Shown: piece by piece, positions 49,702-57,700 of the stretch | How positions within the stretch are numbered: the stretch's first letter is position 1 | Layout: each line of letters opens with the position of its first letter | DNA from: Scandinavium sp036409475 | GTDB taxonomy: Bacteria > Pseudomonadota > Gammaproteobacteria > Enterobacterales > Enterobacteriaceae | Direction of reading: 5' to 3' | Assembly: GCF_036409475.1 (NCBI RefSeq) | Contig: NZ_JAYRCK010000021.1 | Span: 30,394 to 94,393 of the forward strand | Length of the DNA stretch: 64,000 nucleotides | Notes under the pieces: generated by a model | The model's input: only the letters and a program-made list of their open reading frames with translations | Told to the model about the DNA's origin: nothing | The model's database searches: none | Translations under genes and position numbers: made by a program

Positions 49702-51621
49702 ATGTCATCCGATATCAAGATCAAAGTGCAAAGCTTTGGTCGCTTCCTCAGCAACATGGTGATGCCAAACATCGGCGCGTTTATCGCGTGGGGGATTATC
49801 ACCGCATTATTTATTCCAACAGGGTGGTTGCCGAACGAAACGCTGGCGAAGCTGGTCGGGCCGATGATCACTTATCTGCTGCCACTGCTCATCGGTTATA
49901 CCGGGGGTCGTCTGGTTGGCGGTGACCGCGGTGGCGTGGTGGGTGCTATCACCACCATGGGCGTTATCGTCGGTGCAGACATGCCGATGTTCCTCGGCGC
50001 GATGATTGCCGGTCCTCTGGGCGGCTGGGCGATTAAACGCTTTGACGTTTGGGTAGACGGTAAGATCAAGTCCGGTTTCGAAATGCTGGTGAACAACTTC
50101 TCCGCTGGCATCATCGGGATGATCCTCGCCATTCTGGCGTTCCTCGGCATTGGCCCTGCGGTTGAAGTGCTGTCCAAAGTGCTGGCGGCTGGCGTTAACT
50201 TCATGGTTGTCCATGACATGCTGCCGCTGGCGTCTATCTTTGTTGAACCGGCGAAAATCCTGTTCCTCAACAACGCCATCAACCACGGCATCTTCTCGCC
50301 GCTGGGTATTCAGCAGTCCCATGAGCTCGGCAAATCTATCTTCTTCCTGATTGAAGCCAACCCAGGCCCTGGTATGGGTGTTCTGCTGGCGTACATGTTC
50401 TTCGGTCGCGGCAGTGCGAAACAGTCTGCGGGCGGCGCGGCTATCATCCACTTCCTGGGCGGTATCCACGAAATTTACTTCCCGTATGTGCTGATGAACC
50501 CACGTCTGATCCTGGCCGTTATCCTCGGCGGTATGACTGGCGTCTTCACCCTGACCATACTGAACGGCGGCCTGGTGTCTCCGGCTTCTCCGGGTTCCAT
50601 CCTGGCGGTGCTGGCGATGACCCCGAAAGGCGCGTACTTCGCTAACATCGCGGCTATCTGTGCAGCAATGGCGGTCTCCTTCGCGGTATCGGCTGTCCTG
50701 CTGAAAACCAGCAAAGTCAAAGAAGAAGACGACATCGAAGCAGCGACCCGTCGTATGCAGGACATGAAAGCTGAGTCTAAAGGTGCAGCGACCCCGCTGA
50801 CCGCAGGCGATGTGACTAACGACCTGAGCCACGTGCGTAAAATCATCGTTGCCTGTGATGCCGGTATGGGTTCCAGCGCGATGGGTGCAGGCGTGCTGCG
50901 TAAGAAAGTCGCCGATGCGGGCCTGACCCACATCTCTGTGACCAACAGCGCCATCAACAACCTGCCGCCAGACGTTGACCTGGTCATCACTCACCGCGAT
51001 CTGACCGAACGTGCAATGCGCCAGGTGCCTCAGGCCCAGCACATTTCGCTGACCAACTTCCTCGACAGCGGTCTGTACACCAGCCTGACTGAGCGTCTGG
51101 TTGCGGCACAGCGTCACGAAGACAACGAAGTAAAAGTCCGTGAAACGCTGCAAGGCAGTTTCGAGCAGGACGACAGCCATCTGTTCAAACTCGGCGCGGA
51201 AAACATCTTCCTCGGCTGCAAAGCGTTCAGCAAAGAAGAAGCGATTCGTTTTGCCGGTGAGCAACTGGTGAAAGGCGGCTACGTTGAGCCGGAATACGTT
51301 GAAGCGATGCTGGAACGTGAAAAACTGACCCCAACTTATCTGGGTGAGTCTATTGCGGTACCGCACGGCACCATCGAAGCGAAAGACCGTGTGCTGAAAA
51401 CCGGCGTGGTATTCTGTCAGTACCCGGACGGCGTGAAATTTGGTGATGAGCCAGACGACATTGCCCGCCTGGTGATTGGTATCGCGGCGCGTAATAACGA
51501 GCACATTCACGTTATCACCAGCCTGACCAACGCCCTGGATGACGAATCTGTTATCGAGCGCCTGGCGACGACCCACAGCGTGGCTGAAGTGCTGGCCCTG
51601 ATTTCGGGTAACAAAGCGTAA
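49702..51621 (+). CDS. mtlA: PTS mannitol-specific EIICBA component
   Basis: MtlA imports D-mannitol and releases mannitol 1-phosphate. The 639-residue protein is two longer than in E. coli. The EIIC membrane domain spans about residues 1-340. The EIIB domain has phosphocysteine C385 in IIVACDAGMGSSAMGAG, and the EIIA domain has phosphohistidine H555 in SIAVPHGTIEAKD. The start MSSDIKIKVQSFGRFLSNMVMPNIG follows AAGAAGGGG; in-frame ATGs further up lie within the CRP-box region and are not used. It is the first gene of mtlADR. Confidence 0.98.
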   Translation: MSSDIKIKVQSFGRFLSNMVMPNIGAFIAWGIITALFIPTGWLPNETLAKLVGPMITYLLPLLIGYTGGRLVGGDRGGVVGAITTMGVIVGADMPMFLGAMIAGPLGGWAIKRFDVWVDGKIKSGFEMLVNNFSAGIIGMILAILAFLGIGPAVEVLSKVLAAGVNFMVVHDMLPLASIFVEPAKILFLNNAINHGIFSPLGIQQSHELGKSIFFLIEANPGPGMGVLLAYMFFGRGSAKQSAGGAAIIHFLGGIHEIYFPYVLMNPRLILAVILGGMTGVFTLTILNGGLVSPASPGSILAVLAMTPKGAYFANIAAICAAMAVSFAVSAVLLKTSKVKEEDDIEAATRRMQDMKAESKGAATPLTAGDVTNDLSHVRKIIVACDAGMGSSAMGAGVLRKKVADAGLTHISVTNSAINNLPPDVDLVITHRDLTERAMRQVPQAQHISLTNFLDSGLYTSLTERLVAAQRHEDNEVKVRETLQGSFEQDDSHLFKLGAENIFLGCKAFSKEEAIRFAGEQLVKGGYVEPEYVEAMLEREKLTPTYLGESIAVPHGTIEAKDRVLKTGVVFCQYPDGVKFGDEPDDIARLVIGIAARNNEHIHVITSLTNALDDESVIERLATTHSVAEVLALISGNKA

Positions 51622-51628
51622 TGGACAC

Positions 51629-51755
51629 TATCCCCTAAATAATTCGAGTTGCAGAAAGGCGGCTCCGCAGAGAATCCCCAGGAGCTTACTTTAGTAAGTG
51701 ACTGGGGTGAGCGAGGACAGCCAACGCATCTGCGGCTTGAAGTATGACGGGGATA
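51629..51755. repeat. 127-bp palindromic MITE-like element between mtlA and mtlD
   Basis: The element has terminal inverted repeats TATCCCC (51629-51635) and GGGGATA (51749-51755) extending as related arms ATTCGAGTTGCAGA and TCTGCGGCTTGAAGT. An internal hairpin is CCCCAG..TTACT TT AGTAAG..CTGGGG. It has no ORF. I recall this type of sequence (CGAGTTGCAG ... CTTGAAGTATGACG) as a common dispersed intergenic repeat in Enterobacter, Citrobacter and relatives. Here it lies inside an operon and would fold in the mtl message. Confidence 0.75.
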
Positions 51756-51756
51756 C

Positions 51757-51827
51757 TCTCTCCCGAAAGGGAGAGGGTTCGGGTGAGGGGTAACAATTGC
51801 AGTCCCTCACCCGAGCCCTCTCGGGTA
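51757..51827. repeat. Second hairpin repeat between mtlA and mtlD
   Basis: A small stem CTCTCCC/GGGAGAG (51758-51775) and a longer one, GAGGGTTCGGGTGAGGG (51773-51789) with CCCTCACCCGAGCCCTC (51804-51820), pairing at 16 of 17 positions. The same sequence family appears after lldD and before yibF. Confidence 0.7.
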
Positions 51828-51851
51828 AAAACATTGATGAAGGTTAAGACT

Positions 51852-53000
51852 ATGAAAGCATTACATTTTGGCGCAGGTAATATCGGACGTGGCTTTATCG
51901 GCAAACTGTTGGCCGATGCGGGTATCACCCTGACGTTCGCCGATGTGAATCAGGTGGTTCTGGATGCCCTGAATGCCCGTCATAGCTATCAGGTGCACGT
52001 GGTTGGCGAGAACGAGCAGGTTGAAACCGTGTCTGGCGTAAATGCCGTCAGCAGCATCGGCGATGACGTGGTGGAGCTGATTGCTCAGGTTGATCTGGTG
52101 ACCACGGCCGTTGGCCCGGTTGTACTTGAACGCATTGCTCCGGCCATCGCTAAAGGCCTGGCGAAACGTAAAGCCGCTGGCAACAATACGCCGCTGAACA
52201 TCATCGCTTGTGAAAACATGGTGCGTGGTACCACTCAGCTGAAAGGACACGTTGATGCAGCGCTGGCCGAAGAAGACAAAGCCTGGGTTGCTGAGCACGT
52301 GGGCTTTGTGGATTCCGCTGTTGACCGCATTGTTCCGCCTTCTGCCTCCGCCACTAACGATCCTCTGGAAGTGACGGTAGAAACCTTCAGTGAGTGGATT
52401 GTCGACAAGACCCAGTTTAAAGGCACCCTGCCAACCATTCCGGGAATGGAATTAACGGATAACCTGATGGCATTTGTGGAACGCAAGCTCTTCACCCTGA
52501 ACACCGGGCATGCTATAACCGCCTACCTCGGTAAGCTGGCTGGTCTCCAGACCATTCGCGACGCGATTCTCGATGAAAACATTCGTGCCGTGGTGAAAGG
52601 CGCAATGGAAGAGAGCGGCGCGGTGCTGATTAAGCGCTACGGTTTCGATGCGCAGAAACACGCTGCCTATATCCAGAAAATCCTCGGTCGCTTTGAGAAC
52701 CCGTATCTGAAAGATGACGTTGAGCGCGTTGGCCGCCAGCCGCTGCGTAAACTGAGCGCGGGTGACCGTCTGATTAAACCGCTGCTCGGCACGCTGGAAT
52801 ATGGCCTGCCGCAAGCAAATCTGGTGAAAGGGATTGCGGGTGCGATGCACTACCGCAGTGAAGAAGACCCACAGGCGCTGGAACTGGCCCAGCTTATCGA
52901 AGAGAAAGGCCCACAGGCCGCGTTGGCACAAGTCTCCGGGCTGGATGCCAACAGCGACGTGGTCGCGGAGGCGGTTAACGCATATCACGCGATCAAATGA
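51852..53000 (+). CDS. mtlD: Mannitol-1-phosphate 5-dehydrogenase
   Basis: MtlD oxidises mannitol 1-phosphate to fructose 6-phosphate with NAD. From the ATG at 51852 it has 382 residues, as in E. coli. The start MKALHFGAGNIGRGFIGKLLADAG is the NAD-binding motif, and the polyol dehydrogenase signature KxxxxNxxH is present as VERKLFTLNTGHAITAYLG. GAAGGTTAAG precedes the ATG. A 230-base repeat-filled gap separates it from mtlA, and its stop overlaps the start of mtlR. Confidence 0.98.
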   Translation: MKALHFGAGNIGRGFIGKLLADAGITLTFADVNQVVLDALNARHSYQVHVVGENEQVETVSGVNAVSSIGDDVVELIAQVDLVTTAVGPVVLERIAPAIAKGLAKRKAAGNNTPLNIIACENMVRGTTQLKGHVDAALAEEDKAWVAEHVGFVDSAVDRIVPPSASATNDPLEVTVETFSEWIVDKTQFKGTLPTIPGMELTDNLMAFVERKLFTLNTGHAITAYLGKLAGLQTIRDAILDENIRAVVKGAMEESGAVLIKRYGFDAQKHAAYIQKILGRFENPYLKDDVERVGRQPLRKLSAGDRLIKPLLGTLEYGLPQANLVKGIAGAMHYRSEEDPQALELAQLIEEKGPQAALAQVSGLDANSDVVAEAVNAYHAIK

Positions 53001-53590
53001 TGCACGACCCGGTGCTGCTCGTGGAGCAGCACCTCAACAAAAGATTGTCAGATATGCAGGCAATAATGGAAGAGACCCAGGCCTTTGAAAACCGTGTGCT
53101 TGAGCGTCTGAATGCTGGCAAAACCGTTCGAAGCTTCCTGATTACCGCCGTCGAGTTACTGACCGAGGCGGTCAACATGCTGGTGCTTCAGGTCTTCCGC
53201 AAAGACGATTACGCGGTGAAATACGCAGTGGAACCGTTGCTGGACGGCGAAGGGCCGCTGGGCGATTTGTCTGTGCGTCTGAAACTTATCTACGGCCTGG
53301 GCGTTATCAGCCGTGCAGAGTATGAAGATGCGGAACTGCTGATGGCACTGCGAGAAGAACTCAACCACGACGGCAATGAATACGCCTTTACGGACGATGA
53401 AATCCTCGGCCCTTTTGGCGAACTGCACTGCGTTGCCGCCCTGCCGCCGCAGCCGCTTTTTGAGACCAGCGATGCCGAACTCTTTGCCATGCAAAAGCAG
53501 CGCTACCAGCAGGTTGTACGCTCAACCATGGTGCTGTCACTCACTGAGCTGATTTCCCGAATCAGCTTGAAAAAAGCCTTTCAGAAGTAA
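52997..53590 (+). CDS. mtlR: Mannitol operon repressor
   Basis: MtlR lowers expression of mtlADR. The 197-residue protein (195 in E. coli) is the helical MtlR/FumE fold without a classical helix-turn-helix; the conserved core is AFENRVLERLNAGKTVRSFLITAVELLTEAVNMLVLQVFRKDDYAVKYAVEPLLDGEGPLGDLSVRLKLIYGLG, so it may act through a partner protein. The ATG at 52997 overlaps the mtlD stop (ATGATG); only the first 15 residues differ from E. coli, where the N-terminus is variable. Confidence 0.95.
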   Translation: MMHDPVLLVEQHLNKRLSDMQAIMEETQAFENRVLERLNAGKTVRSFLITAVELLTEAVNMLVLQVFRKDDYAVKYAVEPLLDGEGPLGDLSVRLKLIYGLGVISRAEYEDAELLMALREELNHDGNEYAFTDDEILGPFGELHCVAALPPQPLFETSDAELFAMQKQRYQQVVRSTMVLSLTELISRISLKKAFQK

Positions 53591-53595
53591 TCGGC

Positions 53596-53820
53596 TCAGT
53601 CCTGGTTTTCACTTTCCCGTTTACACACCGGTTTATACAGATCCCGATAGTATTCCAGCCGTTCACGAAAGAGCTGAGCCTTCTCCTCGGGGATATGCTC
53701 AGGAATGTGATTCAGCGGCGAAGACTTCTTCAGGTACTCCATAAACGCCTGGCTGGAAGCCATGAAATCCACCGTTTTATCGATGATCTTCGGCATGTTC
53801 TCACCCATCTTAGCCATCAT
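53596..53820 (-). CDS. yibT: YibT family protein
   Basis: A 74-residue protein starting MMAKMGENMPKIIDKTVDFMASSQAFMEYLKK with a strong GAGGAGGGAAG ribosome site. It aligns with E. coli YibT (69 residues: MGKLGENVP...DKAVDFMASSQAF.EYLKK) and ends LEYYRDLYKPVCKRESENQD. There is no known function and no visible domain beyond a helical body. Longer in-frame starts (53901) add a basic segment unlike the family. It is convergent with mtlR, five bases apart. Confidence 0.9.
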   Translation of the reverse strand: MMAKMGENMPKIIDKTVDFMASSQAFMEYLKKSSPLNHIPEHIPEEKAQLFRERLEYYRDLYKPVCKRESENQD

Positions 53821-54090
53821 CTTCCCTCCTCTTCGGTTACCTTCTTTAAGCCTGGTCCGGTCGCTTCGTTTTTGCTGAGGAAAATGTGCCTTTTTGTTCA
53901 CTTAAAGCGCAAAAATGCGATCAGACAGACACTTCTAAAAAATTCTATATTTTTCATATTATTAGGCTTAATAAAATCCTATCAACGCTCGTCTTCGCCG
54001 GAACAATATCGATAATTAACTATCAGGAATAACGCTCAACGCGCATACTATGGGGTATCAAACGTCTTTTACATCACTAAGCCACAGACT

Positions 54091-54453
54091 ATGAAAGAAG
54101 TAGAAAAGAACGAAATCAAACGCCTGAGCGACCGCCTGGACGCTATTCGTCACCTGCAGCCAGCACTCTCCCTGGTGGATGACGCAGAGAAGTATGCCGA
54201 GCTGGAAAAAGAGAAAGCGACGCTGGAAACAGAAATCGCACGCCTGCGTGAAGTGTATGGCCAGAAGCTGAGCAAAGAAGCACAGAAACTGGCTGATATG
54301 CCGTACCGCCGCGCCATCACCAAAAAAGAGCAGGCTGATATGGGCAAGCTGAAGAAAAGCGTCCGTGGCCTGGTGGTTATCCACCCAATGACCGCGCTGG
54401 GCCGTGAAATGGGCCTGAAAGAGATGACTGGCTTTTCGAAGACGGAGTTTTAA
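54091..54453 (+). CDS. yibL: YibL family ribosome-associated protein
   Basis: A 120-residue protein nearly identical in layout to E. coli YibL. The first half is a coiled coil (MKEVEKNEIKRLSDRLDAIRHLQ...DDAEKYAELEKEKATLETEIARLREVYGQKLSKEAQKL) and the second half is basic (YRRAITKKEQADMGKLKKSVRGLVVIHPMTALGREMG). E. coli YibL has been reported to associate with ribosomes; its role is unclear. In E. coli lldP follows; here a terminator and an AT-rich gap lead to the large helicase gene. Confidence 0.95.
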   Translation: MKEVEKNEIKRLSDRLDAIRHLQPALSLVDDAEKYAELEKEKATLETEIARLREVYGQKLSKEAQKLADMPYRRAITKKEQADMGKLKKSVRGLVVIHPMTALGREMGLKEMTGFSKTEF

Positions 54454-54504
54454 TTACTAAAAATTTGCAATAGGTAATCGTCAATATTCAACTGCAACAA
54501 TGTT

Positions 54505-54548
54505 AATAGCCCAATATATAATTCATGTAAATATATTGGGCTATTTTA
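54505..54548 (+). terminator. Terminator of yibL
   Basis: A 14-bp perfect stem AATAGCCCAATATA/TATATTGGGCTATT with a 13-base loop, ending in TTTT. It separates yibL from the large gene downstream. Confidence 0.85.
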
Positions 54549-54715
54549 TGCCTGAAATCCACTCTACCTCAATGATATTTATTGTGAAATTTCATTCACA
54601 ACGCCTATGATAGAGCGTAGAGTTAACGCATCTTTTCTGTATATAAAATCAATTCACACGGCATGCTTATGAGTATATATCTCATAAAGTTCATCAATTT
54701 ATTATTGATCAGGCT
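54549..54715 (+). promoter_or_regulatory. AT-rich leader of the large helicase-nuclease gene
   Basis: This stretch is strongly AT-rich compared with both neighbours and holds no ORF. It must carry the promoter of the next gene. No clear ribosome-binding site precedes either candidate start codon (54716, 54725), so translation may be weak or regulated. Confidence 0.4.
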
Positions 54716-57700
54716 ATGGATCGTATGACAACAAATGAAACCCCTGTATTCCAGGATAGCAGTCTCTCATTAGCGCAAAAACTAGAAAAAGCCCGCTCCG
54801 AACTCCTTGACCTTAGCGCCAGGAACCGACTACTTAATATCCCGCGCTCCAAAAGTTCTCGATTTCTTGATGTTATCGATGAGCGCTCGGAACAAATTTA
54901 CCGTTTGTTAGTCAGTGAAAAAAAAGCGTTTACCTTTCTGCATGGAAAAACCGGCAAGGCAGAGACTGACACCCCGGAAAACCAGGAGCAGGAAGAAGAT
55001 GATTCAGTCTATCATTTCGATGAAGACAGTCTGGACATAAAATCTCAGCATCTTGATACCAGATTGCAAACCAGGTTAACCCCCAAGGGCTTGCAACAAC
55101 GCCTGCTCGATCTCTATCACGATTCAAAAACCCTCGAAGAAGAGCAAGGCGTTAACCTCCTGTATCTGGCATTAGGGATGCTGAAATGGGTTGATCCTAT
55201 TAACAAAGATAATATTCGCTATGCGCCCCTTATTCTTATCCCCGTAACGCTTGAGCGAGGCAATGCCGGAGAGCGGTTTAAGTTAAAAGTACGTGCCGAT
55301 GAAATTATACCTAACCTCTCTCTCGAAGCTTTCCTTGAACGTATTCACCATATTACCCTCCCGGAAATGCATCTTGATGAAAACGATGAGATTAATGTAA
55401 GTGAATATATTGACACTGTGGCTCAAGCGGTTTCGTTAAAAGCAGGTTGGGAAGTGAAAACTAACGATATAACGTTAGGCCTGTTTTCCTATGCGAAGTT
55501 TCTAATGTACAGAGATCTCGATCCTGAGAATTGGCCTGACGATGAGTCGCTTATCGACAAAAAAATCATTAGTGCACTTATGGAAGATGGATTTGATGAA
55601 AAAGAGGATTTACTTGCTGAAGATTGCCCGATTGATCCACTGATCTCTCCGAAGGAGATGCTTCACATTATGGACAGTGACAGCTCGCAGACACTTGCCA
55701 TTCATGATGTGCGCCAGGGTAAAAACCTGGTCATTCAGGGACCACCGGGTACCGGCAAATCTCAGACTATTGCCAATATTATTGCAACGGCCATAGCTGA
55801 TGGAAAAACAGTTCTTTTTGTCGCCGAGAAAATGGCTGCACTCGACGTGGTTAAACGTCGGTTAGACCAATCTGGCGTTGGCGATGCCTGTCTTGAATTG
55901 CACAGCAATAAAGCGAATAAACGTCTGCTTCTGGAGGAATTAAAACGTGTCTGGGAGTTGGGTTCCCCCCGTGGCGAGTATCCGGACGAGTTGATTGAAA
56001 ATTTAACCGAGGCCCGAGATTCGCTTAACGCGCACCCTGCCAGATTACATAAAGTGTATTCCCCCTCAGGCCTGACTCCCTTCCAGGTTATGGGGCAATT
56101 AGTTCGTCTGCGACAGCAAGGCCAGGCTCCTATTGACCTTAAACTGGAACAATTTGAGAACTGGAATAGCAGCGACCTGGCAAAGCGCTTAGCATTAGTC
56201 AAAGAACTCGTTGAAAGATTGGAGGAAATGGGCCTTCCGAGTGAACATCCGTGGTACGGCGTAGGTCTGGAGGAAATATTACCCGGTGAGGTTGACAGAC
56301 TTCTCCCCCGTCTGGAAACACTGAATAATCATCTGCTTATTTTGAGTGACGATCTCAAATCGACAGCCAAAATAGTCGCCGCGACACCTGAACCTGATAG
56401 TTTATCGGATGCAGGAACGCTGCTCTCCCTCGCGAAAAAGATCCACGAGGCGCCGGCCCTGTCGCCCTTAGCCCTTGCGTCCCCAGCGTGGTCAACTTCA
56501 TTGCCAGATATCAGAGCAATGATTGATTTAGGCAAAAACTACGCTGAATGCTTTGATGACATTAACAGTAAAATTCATCCGGGTCAGGCAGACACCCCCC
56601 TGCTGGCCCTTCGTGATGAGTTGAAAACGGTTCCGGATAACCTGCAGCCCTCAGCCTTTTCAAGCGCAACTCAGCTGATTGTATTGCTCCCCAAAATTCA
56701 GGCTGAGGTTGAGCGGTTGACGCAGGAGCTCGGAACGCAACCCATTTACCACTCCCTAAAAGATATCTCGCGTCTGCTGGAACTGAGTTCACGAGTCGCT
56801 GATGCGCCAGATGTAAGCCCTGAAGCTTTCATCGCCTCTGTCTGGGAGTATGGCGTTGAACAAGCGTCCGGGCTGGTTAATGACATTATCCAACTGAAAG
56901 AAATCAAAATTAAAATGGAGCCTCAGGTCGTTGAAACCGCCTGGGACATAGACGTTAGCCAGGTTCGACATAATCTGGCCGTTCATACAGGCTTGTTACG
57001 CTTTATGAACGCGGAGTGGCGGCAGTCTCGGACAGTAGTGCGCAGTCTCCTTCGCGATCCTTCTCTACCTCTGGCTCAACAACTTGAAACGCTCGAACAC
57101 CTGATCAAAGCCCAGGCCTTAAGGAAAAAAATTACCGAAGCTAACGACTTTGGCGCGAATGCATTTAGCCATCACTGGCGTGGAGAAAACAGCGATTGCG
57201 ACATACTTAAGGCCGTAGTTGAGTGGATGGCGACATTGAAAGATGTCGGACCAGAAGCCCGCCAACTCGCCAGTCGTCTGTCAGATCGAGACATGCTGAG
57301 GCACCTGACAAATCAGCTAAAAGAAACCACAGAGCAGGTTCAATCCGCATTAAAGATCCTGTGGAAAGCACATGGTATTTCGCCTGAGCAATGGTTCGAT
57401 AATCATTTTTCCTTCAACAGAGTTCCGTTGGCATTTATCAGTATGATGAGTCACAAACTCGTCCGTATTGAGGCAACGTCCCATCAGGTCCTCCGGGATC
57501 CCGCAGAGCATCTTGATGAACGGCTCTTACTAGTTGAAGAAATCATCAGTCTTCAATACCTGAAGGCTTCCGTCGCATCGCATCAGGATTTAGCGATAAC
57601 CGCGTTTGCCGAGCTCTGGCAGGGTCCTCAGTCAGACTGGCAGGCACTTGAAATCAGCTATCAATGGATCAAAGAGAATCCAGAGTTACGTTTCATCGCG

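Noticed and set aside
49807..51576. A 589-codon open frame antisense to mtlA
   Set aside because: Same explanation: composition (Arg, His, Gln, Asp-rich) reflects the codon bias of mtlA, and no start signal is present.
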